Origin: an uncultured Oscillospiraceae bacterium
GTDB lineage: Bacteria > Bacillota > Clostridia > UBA1381
DNA: 6,390 nucleotides
NCBI GenBank assembly: GCA_945876665.1
Contig: CAMCPC010000075.1
Location: forward strand, 1 to 6,390
Reading direction: 5' to 3'
In this document: in pieces, positions 1-6,390 of the stretch
Layout: each line of letters begins with the position of its first letter
How positions within the stretch are numbered: position 1 is the stretch's first letter
The notes under the pieces: generated by a model
What the model saw: only the letters and a program-made list of their open reading frames with translations
The model's database searches: none
What the model was told of the DNA's origin: nothing
Made by a program: the position numbers and the translations under genes

Positions 1-1
1 A

Positions 2-970
2 AAGGGACTCAGCGTTGATGGTTTTCGAAATGCTATAGCGCCCAAGGGCGACTGTATGCTTGTAATAGACGATGAGGAAATCGTAAAGGTGCATATACAC
101 ACAAATCATCCGGGTTTTGTGCTTGAGGAGGCAATAAAGCTTGGTGAAATGATAAATTTGAAAATTGACAACATGAAGCATCAGCACAAGTCAATTATAG
201 AGGAAGCTAAGAATGACGCTCCCGTAAAGGTGCAGGCAGCGAAGAAGGCTGAACCAAAGCCGAATCAAAAGAAAGCACCAAAGGCTAAAGAGCCTGTAGA
301 AATCAAGGATTTCGGCTTTGTTGCGGTATGTATGGGAAAGGGCATAACCACTATACTTAAGGACTTGGGTGTTGACAAGATAATCGAGGGCGGTCAGACA
401 ATGAATCCGAGTACGGAGGACATTATAAAGGCTGTAAAGCGTGTTAAGGCAAAGACAATTTATGTGTTCCCGAACAATAAAAACATCATAATGGCGGCAC
501 AGCAGGCGGCGGAGCTTGTGGAGGACAAAAAGGTTGTCGTCATCGAGACAAAAAGTATTCCGCAGTGTATCAGCGCAATGATGAGCTTTAATGCAAAGAG
601 AAGCGCCGACACAAATACAAAGAATATGACAAAGGCAATCGGAAAGGTTTCCTCCGCGCAGCTTACCTATGCTGTCCGTGATACGGAAATTGACGGAATG
701 ACGATCAAAAAGGATGATATTCTCGGTATGGTTGAGGGTAAAATAACCTCTGTCGGCAAGGATATTGATGATGTTCTGAATAATGTGATTTCGGAAATGA
801 CAGACGAGGATACCGAGTTTATAACAGTATATTACGGTAAGGAAATCAAAAAGCCGCAGGCTGACCGTATGCTCAGGGCGCTTGAAGCCAAGTATGAGAG
901 TGATGAAATTGAGGTATCCTTTAAGAAAGGCGGACAGCCGCTTTACTACTATATCGTATCAGTAGAATAA
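2..970 (+). CDS. fakA: Fatty acid kinase subunit FakA (YloV, DAK2/DegV-like), 5'-truncated
   Basis: FakA is the ATP-binding catalytic subunit that phosphorylates fatty acids held by a FakB (DegV-family) carrier, feeding exogenous fatty acids into phospholipid synthesis. Only the last 322 codons are here. The frame is open from base 2, so the ATG at 56 is internal (it falls inside the conserved segment GDCMLVIDDEEIVKVHIHT) and the true start is upstream of the window. The N-terminal DhaL-like ATP-binding domain is therefore missing. Visible are the middle domain with its conserved HIHTNHPG, a Lys/Pro/Ala-rich linker (about 203-307), then the C-terminal domain with GGQTMNPS (389-412) and PNNKN (470-484), both hallmarks of the YloV family. 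The family is usually about 550 residues, so roughly 40% is missing. The stop lies 13 bases before recG, a common Firmicute pairing. The family call is secure; the kinase role is known from the Staphylococcus aureus homologue and not visible here because the ATP site is outside. Confidence 0.93.
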   Translation, partial: KGLSVDGFRNAIAPKGDCMLVIDDEEIVKVHIHTNHPGFVLEEAIKLGEMINLKIDNMKHQHKSIIEEAKNDAPVKVQAAKKAEPKPNQKKAPKAKEPVEIKDFGFVAVCMGKGITTILKDLGVDKIIEGGQTMNPSTEDIIKAVKRVKAKTIYVFPNNKNIIMAAQQAAELVEDKKVVVIETKSIPQCISAMMSFNAKRSADTNTKNMTKAIGKVSSAQLTYAVRDTEIDGMTIKKDDILGMVEGKITSVGKDIDDVLNNVISEMTDEDTEFITVYYGKEIKKPQADRMLRALEAKYESDEIEVSFKKGGQPLYYYIVSVE

Positions 971-983
971 TGGAGGTAATCGT

Positions 984-3017
984 ATGCCCAAGGATATACG
1001 ATACTTAAAAGGTGTCGGCGAAAAAAGAGCCGAGCTGTTTAACAAAAAAGGGATAAAGACAGTTGAGGATTTGCTTTATTACTTTCCGCGTTCTCATGAG
1101 GACAGGTCGGAAATGAAGGAAATCGCCGACTGCGTTGAGGGAGAAACGGTGTGCATTAGCGTCACCGTTTTTTCGCCTGTGAAGGATGTGCGCGTAAGGC
1201 GTAATCTGCTTGTTTCCACAATGGTTGTCTGCGATCAGACAGGTGCGCTCAATGTGGTGTGGTATAATAACCGCTATGTCAAGGGACAGTTCATGACAGG
1301 TGATGAATATATTCTCTACGGCAAGATTACAAGAAACCGCGGTAAAATGGAAATGATAAACCCTGTGTTTGAGAAAAAGGGTAAAGAGAGGTTTACAGGC
1401 AAAATTGTCCCGCTTTATCCGCTTACAGAGGGACTAACGCAGAAAATTTTGCAATCAAGTATGGAGCTTGCTATTAAAGAAGCAGGACGGCTTGACGAAT
1501 ACATTCCTGCTGATATACGCGAGAAATACCATATAGCCGAGCTGAATTACGCTATGAAGAATATCCATTTCCCTGAGGATTTTGACAGCTATAATATAGC
1601 GCGTGAGAGGTTTGTGTTTGAGGAGCTGCTTATATTGCAGCTTGCACTCAGCGGACGCAAGGACGAAAATACCGTTCGTGACGGTGTGGTGTTTGATGAT
1701 ATTCTGTGTGTGCGTGACTTTGTGGAAACACTTCCTTTTCCGCTTACGGGCGCGCAGAAACGCACGCTTAATGAAATTTTAAAGGATTGTAAAAGCGGAA
1801 AAATGATGAACCGCCTTGTACAGGGTGACGTGGGCAGCGGTAAGACCGCGGTTGCGGCGGCGGCGATATATACTGCCGTGAAGAACGGTCATCAGGCGGC
1901 AATGATGGCGCCGACGGAAATACTTGCAACTCAGCATATGGAAACGCTTAATGAATTTTTTAAGGGAATGGATATAAATGTTGTTATGCTGACGGGCAGT
2001 ATGAAGGTAAAGGAAAAGCGCCTTGCCTATGATATGATTTCCACAGGCGCGGCTGATGTTATAGTTGGAACACATGCCATAATTCAGCAGACGGTGGAGT
2101 TTTATGACCTTGCGCTTGTGGTGGCGGACGAGCAGCACCGCTTCGGCGTAGAGCAGAGGGCAAAGCTTGCGTCAAAGGGCAATAATCCGCATATGCTTAT
2201 CATGTCTGCAACGCCTATTCCGAGGACGCTTGCACTTATTTTGTACGGTGACCTTGATATTTCTGTGATAGATGAGCTTCCGCCGGGCAGAAAACCTGTA
2301 AAGACATATGCTGTAGGCGAAAATATGCGTAAGCGTATTTTCGCGTTTCTTGAAAAGAACGTAAAAGCGGGTATGCAGGCATATGTTGTGTGTCCGCTTA
2401 TTGAAGAAACGGAAAAGAGTGATTTGCAGAATGCCGAAATGCTTGCGGAAAAATTGCAGACAATTTTTCCGGACTTTAAAATAGGACTTATGCACGGCAA
2501 AATGAAGGCAAAATTAAAGGAACAGGTCATGGACGAATTTGTCCGCGGCGAGATAAAAATACTTGTTTCCACAACCGTAATAGAGGTTGGTGTGAATGTC
2601 CCTAATGCAAATATAATGGTTATTGAAAATGCGGAGCGTTTCGGACTTTCGCAGCTTCATCAGCTTCGCGGACGTGTCGGCAGAGGAGGGGAACAGGCTT
2701 TTTGTATACTGTTTGCGCATGGCAGTAACGAGGTTACGAAAAAGCGTATGGAAACAATGTGTATTTCAAATGACGGCTTTTATATAAGCGAGCAGGATTT
2801 AAAGCTGCGCGGGCCGGGCGACTTTTTCGGCACACGTCAGCATGGCTTGCCCGAAATGAAAATAGCCAATCTTTTTGAAGACCGTGACATACTTGCCGTG
2901 TCACAAATGGCTGCAAAGGAAATCATGGAGGAAGATCCGCAGCTTTCAAGCGAAAAGTACAAGGGACTTAAAAGGAGAGCCGATAAAATCATAAATGAAG
3001 ATATAGTTATGAATTAG
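984..3017 (+). CDS. recG: ATP-dependent DNA helicase RecG
   Basis: RecG is a superfamily 2 double-stranded DNA translocase that reverses stalled replication forks and branch-migrates Holliday junctions and R-/D-loops. The 677-residue length is normal for the family. The N-terminal wedge/OB-fold region covers about residues 1-240, starting with the typical YLKGVGEKRAELF helix-hairpin-like segment and including a YYFPRSHEDR motif. The helicase core follows: Walker A GDVGSGKT (281-288), DEQH Walker B (382-385), SATPIPRT motif III (408-415), STTVIEVGVNVP motif V (529-540) and QLHQLRGRVGRG motif VI (557-568). The DFFGTRQHG motif (613-621), part of the RecG translocation (TRG) element, is intact. 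The start at 984 is supported by GGAGG at 972-976 and by alignment of the N terminus with the family. It sits 13 bases after the fakA stop with no terminator between, so the two are probably co-transcribed. No defect is seen. Confidence 0.97.
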   Translation: MPKDIRYLKGVGEKRAELFNKKGIKTVEDLLYYFPRSHEDRSEMKEIADCVEGETVCISVTVFSPVKDVRVRRNLLVSTMVVCDQTGALNVVWYNNRYVKGQFMTGDEYILYGKITRNRGKMEMINPVFEKKGKERFTGKIVPLYPLTEGLTQKILQSSMELAIKEAGRLDEYIPADIREKYHIAELNYAMKNIHFPEDFDSYNIARERFVFEELLILQLALSGRKDENTVRDGVVFDDILCVRDFVETLPFPLTGAQKRTLNEILKDCKSGKMMNRLVQGDVGSGKTAVAAAAIYTAVKNGHQAAMMAPTEILATQHMETLNEFFKGMDINVVMLTGSMKVKEKRLAYDMISTGAADVIVGTHAIIQQTVEFYDLALVVADEQHRFGVEQRAKLASKGNNPHMLIMSATPIPRTLALILYGDLDISVIDELPPGRKPVKTYAVGENMRKRIFAFLEKNVKAGMQAYVVCPLIEETEKSDLQNAEMLAEKLQTIFPDFKIGLMHGKMKAKLKEQVMDEFVRGEIKILVSTTVIEVGVNVPNANIMVIENAERFGLSQLHQLRGRVGRGGEQAFCILFAHGSNEVTKKRMETMCISNDGFYISEQDLKLRGPGDFFGTRQHGLPEMKIANLFEDRDILAVSQMAAKEIMEEDPQLSSEKYKGLKRRADKIINEDIVMN

Positions 3018-3040
3018 TAAAAATTACATGTTTATATTTT

Positions 3041-3060
3041 CGTAATTTACATAAATTATG
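3041..3060. repeat. AT-rich inverted repeat between recG and the SASP gene
   Basis: The arms TAATTTA (3043-3049) and TAAATTA (3052-3058) are perfect inverted copies around a CA centre, and the outer C3041/G3060 also match. A second overlapping pair exists: AAATTAC (3021-3027) and GTAATTT (3042-3048), 14 bases apart. There is no GC-rich stem and no following T-run, so this is not a convincing terminator for recG. It could be a protein-binding site for the spore gene downstream, or chance in an AT-rich spacer. Confidence 0.3.
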
Positions 3061-3105
3061 ATTGGGTAAAAAACTCAAAAATCTTTATGTAAAGGAGAAA
3101 TTATC

Positions 3106-3285
3106 ATGGCAAACAAGAGTAAAAAAGCAGGATTGGAGCAATTCAAAATGGAAGCTGCACAGGAAGTTGGCGTAACACTTGGACAGGGCTACAACGGCGA
3201 CCTTACAGCAAAGCAGGCCGGTTCAATCGGCGGTCAGATGGTCAAGAAGATGATCGAAAGCTACGAAAATCAGCATAAGGCATAA
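3106..3285 (+). CDS. Alpha/beta-type small acid-soluble spore protein (SASP)
   Basis: This 59-residue protein belongs to the family that coats and protects DNA in dormant spores and is degraded to amino acids at germination. The family signature is clear: FKMEAAQEVGV (13-23), YNGDLTAKQAGS (29-40), then IGGQMVKKMIE (41-51). The segment around KMEAAQE (14-20) corresponds to the germination protease (GPR) cleavage site, with the expected cut after Glu16. The start is set by AAAGGAG at 3091-3097, eight bases before the ATG, and by the Lys-rich N terminus. The product is at the short end of the family, with a brief N-terminal arm. It stands 88 bases after recG and is followed at once by a strong terminator, so it may be a single-gene unit. 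Forespore transcription by sigma-G is expected for the family, but I could not find a good sigma-G promoter. It shows that the organism is, or descends from, a spore-former. The gene is too short to appear in many ORF calls. Confidence 0.95.
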   Translation: MANKSKKAGLEQFKMEAAQEVGVTLGQGYNGDLTAKQAGSIGGQMVKKMIESYENQHKA

Positions 3286-3302
3286 TTAACAGAGTTTATG
3301 AT

Positions 3303-3332
3303 AAAGGAGCTGTATTGAAACAGCTCCTTTTT
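3303..3332 (+). terminator. Rho-independent terminator after the SASP gene
   Basis: An 11-bp perfect stem is formed by AAAGGAGCTGT (3303-3313) and ACAGCTCCTTT (3320-3330) with a six-base loop, followed by a run of five T (3328-3332, the first three within the stem). It begins 17 bases after the SASP stop. It separates the fakA-recG-SASP block from the glycosidase operon, which therefore needs its own promoter. Confidence 0.9.
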
Positions 3333-3334
3333 AC

Positions 3335-3376
3335 ATAGGAATATCTGAAATTTGTATTGCAAATTTTATAGGAATA
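3335..3376. repeat. Pair of 9-bp direct repeats upstream of the GH42 gene
   Basis: ATAGGAATA occurs exactly at 3335-3343 and again at 3368-3376. The start-to-start distance of 33 bp is about three helical turns, which would put both copies on the same face of DNA. One copy is upstream of the candidate -35 and the other lies between -35 and -10. This layout fits binding of a dimeric or looping transcription regulator. No regulator gene is in the window, so the role is inferred. Confidence 0.4.
3348..3366. promoter_or_regulatory. Candidate operator: 19-bp inverted repeat
   Basis: Perfect 7-bp arms AAATTTG (3348-3354) and CAAATTT (3360-3366) flank a five-base centre TATTG. It overlaps the candidate -35 hexamer of the GH42 operon and lies between the two ATAGGAATA direct repeats. 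Size and position suit a repressor or activator site for a sugar-responsive regulator, but it does not match the CcpA cre consensus (no central CG). Chance in AT-rich DNA is possible. Confidence 0.4.
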
Positions 3377-3385
3377 CGATAAGAT
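3357..3385 (+). promoter_or_regulatory. Candidate sigma-A promoter for the GH42-GH35 operon
   Basis: TTGCAA (3357-3362) and TAAGAT (3380-3385) are separated by 17 bases, each matching four or five of six consensus positions. Initiation would fall near 3392, leaving a leader of about 27 bases that includes the ribosome binding site. An alternative is TTGTAT (3352-3357) with TACGAT (3375-3380), also 17 bases apart. A perfect TATAAT at 3391-3396 has no good -35 partner and would start transcription at the ribosome binding site itself, so it is less likely. Confidence 0.45.
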
Positions 3386-3418
3386 ATAGTTATAATCACA
3401 GAAAGGAATCGTCTTAAA

Positions 3419-5380
3419 ATGATATTTGGTGTAGATTATTATCCTGAGCATTGGGACAGGTCGGAATGGGAAAATCAGGCACGGCTTATGCGCGAGGGGG
3501 GATTTAACACAGTAAGAATGGGCGAATTTGCGTGGAAGCTGTTTGAGAAAAATGAGGGCGAGTTTGATTTTTCATTGCTTGATGATGCGATTGCTGTGCT
3601 TGCAGGGTACGGCATAAAGGTAATACTCGGCACACCGACAGCAGCACCGCCAAAGTGGCTTGTGAACAAATATGATATTTTACAGCGTGACAAGTACGGA
3701 CGCAAAAAGGGCTGGGGAGCAAGGCGTGAAAGTTGCGCGAATAATCCCGACTACATAGCAAAATCAAAAATTATTGTGGAGAAGATGGCGGAGCATTATA
3801 AGGACAACCCAAATGTAATCGCATGGCAGATTGATAATGAATTCGGCTGCCACGCATCAACACGATGCTATTGTGAGCATTGCCGTAAAAGGTTCGGTGA
3901 ATGGCTCAGTAAAAAGTATGCTTCAATAGATGATATGAATAAAAAGTGGGGCAATGTTTTCTGGAGTCTTGACTATGACTCGTTTGATGACGTAATATTG
4001 CCGGCATATAATTCATGTGAGAGTATTCATGGTGATACATGGTCACATAATCCGGCACTTGATCTTGAATTCAGACGTTTTTCATCTGATTCATGGGTGG
4101 ACTATCAGAAAATGCAGATAGACATTCTGCGTAAACATACTGACAAACCGATAACGCATAACCTTATGGGACATTTCTCGGATATCAGCGCATATGATTT
4201 GTCGGCTGACCTTGACTTTGTTTCGTGGGATAACTATCCCGATAATCAGTGGGGTGATTCGGAATATGAATATGTATCAATGGCACATGAGAATATGCGC
4301 GGCGCAAAGAACAAGAATTTTATTGTAATGGAACAGCAGTCCGGCGCGTGCGGATGGGATATTATGGGCTCAACTCCAAGACCGAATCAGCTAAGATTAT
4401 GGACATATCAGGCAGTTGCGCATGGAGCAGAGGGAATGGTGTATTTCCGTTTCAGAACGGCGCTTTTCGGTATGGAGCAGTATTGGTACGGAGTGCTTGA
4501 CCATGACGGTATGCCGCGCAGAAGATTTTATGAACTGAAAAAGACAGGCGAGGAGCTTAAAAAGCTTGAAAAATATATCGTAAATGCAGAAAATAAATAT
4601 GACGCGCTTATTGTGAAGTCATATGACAACGCATGGGGGCACGATATAAAACGTCATGCGAAAAACTACAATTATGAAAATCATCTTTATGATTTCTACA
4701 AAGCAAATGTTGATCTGAACATAACAACTGCGGTTTCACACGAAAGCTATAGTAAGTATAAGGTAGTTTATATGCCCGCATATAATATCGTGGAGGACAG
4801 CGAACTTGACGAGATAAAAAGCTATGTTGAAAACGGCGGAAATCTTGTGCTGACCTTCCGCAGCGGAACGAGGGACGAATATAACAGGGTACGGCCGCTT
4901 GCGCTGCCGGGAGTGTTCAAGGAAATAGCAGGCATTGAGGCGGTTGAATTTGACGCATTACGCACGAGTGTGGAAATATGCGGTGAAGTGAATGGTACAG
5001 CAAAGATATGGTGTGATATAATAGAGCCGGACACTGCAAAAACAATCGCAAGCTATAACGGCGAATACTACAAGGGCAAGGCGGCTGTAACGATGAACAG
5101 TTACGGCAAAGGCACGGTTTATTATGTCGGCTGTGATCTTGATAAGGGTGGTATGGAACAGCTTGTCAAGCTGATTTCGGAAAATGCCGGAATAGAAATA
5201 ATTGAAGCGCCGGCCGGTGTGGAAATAATAAAGCGTGACGGATACAGAATTGTACTTAATCATACTGAAAATGCGGTTAATACAGGAATAAAGGGCAAGT
5301 CACTTATTTCCGATACTGACTTTGACGGAACGCTTGAGGGTTATGGAGTGGAATTTGTTGAGCAAGGAGGACATATATGA
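3419..5380 (+). CDS. GH42 beta-galactosidase (zinc-cluster type)
   Basis: This retaining exo-beta-galactosidase removes terminal galactose from beta-galactosides. Its 653 residues match the family's usual length. The TIM barrel covers about 1-385 and starts directly with GVDYYPEHW; there is no signal peptide, so it is cytoplasmic. The acid/base Glu141 lies in QIDNEFG and the nucleophile Glu305 in FIVMEQQSG. Cys106, Cys150, Cys152 and Cys155 correspond to the structural zinc site described for the Thermus thermophilus A4 enzyme. A trimerisation domain with a glutamine-amidotransferase-like fold (about 390-590) and a small C-terminal beta domain (about 595-650, VEIIKRDGYRIVLNHT) follow. The start is supported by AAAGGAA (3402-3408), ten bases upstream, and by the barrel beginning at residue 3. 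It is the first gene of an operon, overlapping the GH35 gene by four bases. Likely substrates are short galacto-oligosaccharides or galactan fragments rather than lactose, as is common for the family; the exact substrate is unknown. Confidence 0.95.
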   Translation: MIFGVDYYPEHWDRSEWENQARLMREGGFNTVRMGEFAWKLFEKNEGEFDFSLLDDAIAVLAGYGIKVILGTPTAAPPKWLVNKYDILQRDKYGRKKGWGARRESCANNPDYIAKSKIIVEKMAEHYKDNPNVIAWQIDNEFGCHASTRCYCEHCRKRFGEWLSKKYASIDDMNKKWGNVFWSLDYDSFDDVILPAYNSCESIHGDTWSHNPALDLEFRRFSSDSWVDYQKMQIDILRKHTDKPITHNLMGHFSDISAYDLSADLDFVSWDNYPDNQWGDSEYEYVSMAHENMRGAKNKNFIVMEQQSGACGWDIMGSTPRPNQLRLWTYQAVAHGAEGMVYFRFRTALFGMEQYWYGVLDHDGMPRRRFYELKKTGEELKKLEKYIVNAENKYDALIVKSYDNAWGHDIKRHAKNYNYENHLYDFYKANVDLNITTAVSHESYSKYKVVYMPAYNIVEDSELDEIKSYVENGGNLVLTFRSGTRDEYNRVRPLALPGVFKEIAGIEAVEFDALRTSVEICGEVNGTAKIWCDIIEPDTAKTIASYNGEYYKGKAAVTMNSYGKGTVYYVGCDLDKGGMEQLVKLISENAGIEIIEAPAGVEIIKRDGYRIVLNHTENAVNTGIKGKSLISDTDFDGTLEGYGVEFVEQGGHI

Positions 5381-6390
5381 GATACGGATTTAAAGAATAC
5401 AAAGAAACACCGCTTCTTGTAAATCATCTTAACATGGGCGGTAAAAATCCGGAGGGTGAAGAAATTAATCTGACAAGCAGATATTTCACAAGAGACGGCA
5501 AGCCATTTGTCGGAGTAATGGCTGAATACCATTTTTCGAGAGATAACAGAAACAACTGGCACAAAGAACTTGCTAAGATGAAAGCCGGTGGTGTGACGAT
5601 TGTTTCTACATATCTTTTCTGGATTTATCACGAGGAAATTGAGGGTGAATTTGATTTTTCGGGAGATAACGATATACGCAAATTTATTGAGGATTGTAAG
5701 GATGTCGGACTTGATGTTGTAATTCGTGTTGGACCGTGGGCGCACGGCGAATGCAGAAACGGCGGTTTTCCGGATTGGCTTTTAAAAAAGCCGTTTAAAA
5801 TTCGTGAGGACAATGACGAATATCTTGCGCTTGTACGTAAATGGTACGGCAGAATTTATGAAGAAGTCAAGGGACTTTTCTATAAGTACTGCGGTTATTT
5901 AATCGACGTTCAGCTTGTAAATGAGTTTGTGGATAATGCAGAGCATTTGGCAACACTCAAGAAAATTGCGATAGAATGCGGCCTTGTTGCGCCGCTGTAT
6001 ACCGTTACAGGATGGAACAGCGCCGCCGGCGCGAAGATACCTGTTGATGAGGTTGTACCGGTGTTTGGCGGCTACTGCGAGGCGCCATGGGAAAATCATA
6101 CCAATCAATTAAGCCCGTCACCGCATTATTTCTTCAACAGAATGAGAAATGACAGTGCAATAGGCACAGATCTTATTGCCAAGACGAATAATGACGGCTG
6201 GCAGCTGCCATATGAAAAATATCCGTTTGCAACGTGTGAGCTTGGCGGCGGAATACAGGTGACGCATCACCGCCGTCCGATAATAAAGCCTATGGATATA
6301 TATGCCGTGTCGCTTGTGAAGCTTGGCGACGGCAATAACCTTGTGGGATATTATATGTACCACGGCGGCACGAACAAAATCGGAAAAAAA
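5377..6390 (+). CDS. GH35-type beta-galactosidase, 3'-truncated by the window end
   Basis: The first 338 codons are open to the window edge with no stop. The ATG overlaps the GH42 stop as ATGA, with AAGGAGG (5364-5370) six bases before it, so translation is probably coupled. The protein resembles the catalytic TIM barrel of GH35 retaining beta-galactosidases: AEYHFSR (49-55), W61 and the KMKAGGVTIVSTYLFW strand-helix (68-83), EGEFDFSGDNDI (89-100), GPWAHGECRNGGFPDWL (119-135), QLVNEF (179-184) with the likely acid/base Glu183, CELGGG (287-292) with the likely nucleophile Glu288, and MYHGGTN (327-333), a strong family mark. The third motif departs from the GPYxCAEW seen in classical GH35 enzymes, placing it in a divergent branch. 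There is no signal peptide, so it should be cytoplasmic. Later beta-sandwich domains would lie beyond the window. Beta-galactosidase activity is inferred from the family; another beta-galactosyl-linked or related substrate is possible. Confidence 0.88.
   Translation, partial: MRYGFKEYKETPLLVNHLNMGGKNPEGEEINLTSRYFTRDGKPFVGVMAEYHFSRDNRNNWHKELAKMKAGGVTIVSTYLFWIYHEEIEGEFDFSGDNDIRKFIEDCKDVGLDVVIRVGPWAHGECRNGGFPDWLLKKPFKIREDNDEYLALVRKWYGRIYEEVKGLFYKYCGYLIDVQLVNEFVDNAEHLATLKKIAIECGLVAPLYTVTGWNSAAGAKIPVDEVVPVFGGYCEAPWENHTNQLSPSPHYFFNRMRNDSAIGTDLIAKTNNDGWQLPYEKYPFATCELGGGIQVTHHRRPIIKPMDIYAVSLVKLGDGNNLVGYYMYHGGTNKIGKK

Noticed and set aside
56..58. ATG at 56 as the start of the first gene
   Set aside because: The frame is open back to base 2 and the upstream codons (ending PKGDC) continue the FakA middle-domain motif, so this Met is internal.
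1779..2572. Long minus-strand open frames inside recG
   Set aside because: They overlap a complete, motif-rich recG, have His/Arg/Cys-rich or Ser-rich low-quality translations, no ribosome binding sites of note and no recognisable domains.
3010..3039. Sigma-G promoter TGAATT-17-TATATTT for the SASP gene
   Set aside because: The -10 does not match CATNNTA well enough to annotate; kept only as a note in the findings.
3021..3048. Terminator after recG
   Set aside because: The 7-bp AAATTAC/GTAATTT stem is AT-rich with a 14-base loop and no clean T-run, so it would be weak.
3347..3362. CcpA cre site in the GH42 promoter region
   Set aside because: TGAAATTTGTATTGCA has the outer TGNAA but lacks the central CG and does not fit the right half of the consensus.
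3475..3767. Minus-strand open frames inside the GH42 gene
   Set aside because: They are shadows of a well-conserved coding region; the translations match no family I recognise.
5341..6363. Minus-strand open frames opposite the second glycosidase
   Set aside because: The + strand is open throughout with GH35 motifs and a good coupled start; the opposite-strand products look random.

Overview
The window looks like chromosomal DNA from an endospore-forming member of the Clostridia, probably of gut or rumen type. The basis is the FakA/YloV-RecG gene pair, a small acid-soluble spore protein of the clostridial kind, strong AGGAGG-like ribosome binding sites, moderate-to-low GC and cytoplasmic glycosidases. 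Genus cannot be fixed from this sequence. All genes are on the + strand.

Layout. Positions 2-970 hold the 3' part of a fatty acid kinase gene (fakA/yloV; the 5' end lies outside the window). It is followed 13 bases later by a complete recG (984-3017), the Holliday-junction and replication-fork helicase. An AT-rich gap leads to a 59-residue alpha/beta-type SASP gene (3106-3285), closed by a clear Rho-independent terminator (3303-3332). This ends the housekeeping and sporulation block.

After an 86-base regulatory gap a carbohydrate operon begins: a complete GH42 beta-galactosidase (3419-5380) overlaps by four bases (ATGA) a GH35-type beta-galactosidase (5377 to the window end, 3' truncated). 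The gap holds a candidate sigma-A promoter, a 19-bp inverted repeat and an exact 9-bp direct repeat spaced 33 bp apart, which together look like a regulator-binding region. Neither glycosidase has a signal peptide, so both probably act in the cytoplasm on imported galactosides.

How the genes work together. FakA and RecG form an apparent co-transcribed housekeeping pair with no metabolic link. The SASP is expected to be made only in the forespore. The two beta-galactosidases of different families are translationally coupled and probably act on one imported galactose-containing oligosaccharide, with different linkage or chain preferences. I see no clear sign of an undescribed system, mobile element, CRISPR array or structured RNA. 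The best leads are the operator-like region upstream of the GH42 gene and the divergent GH35 partner.
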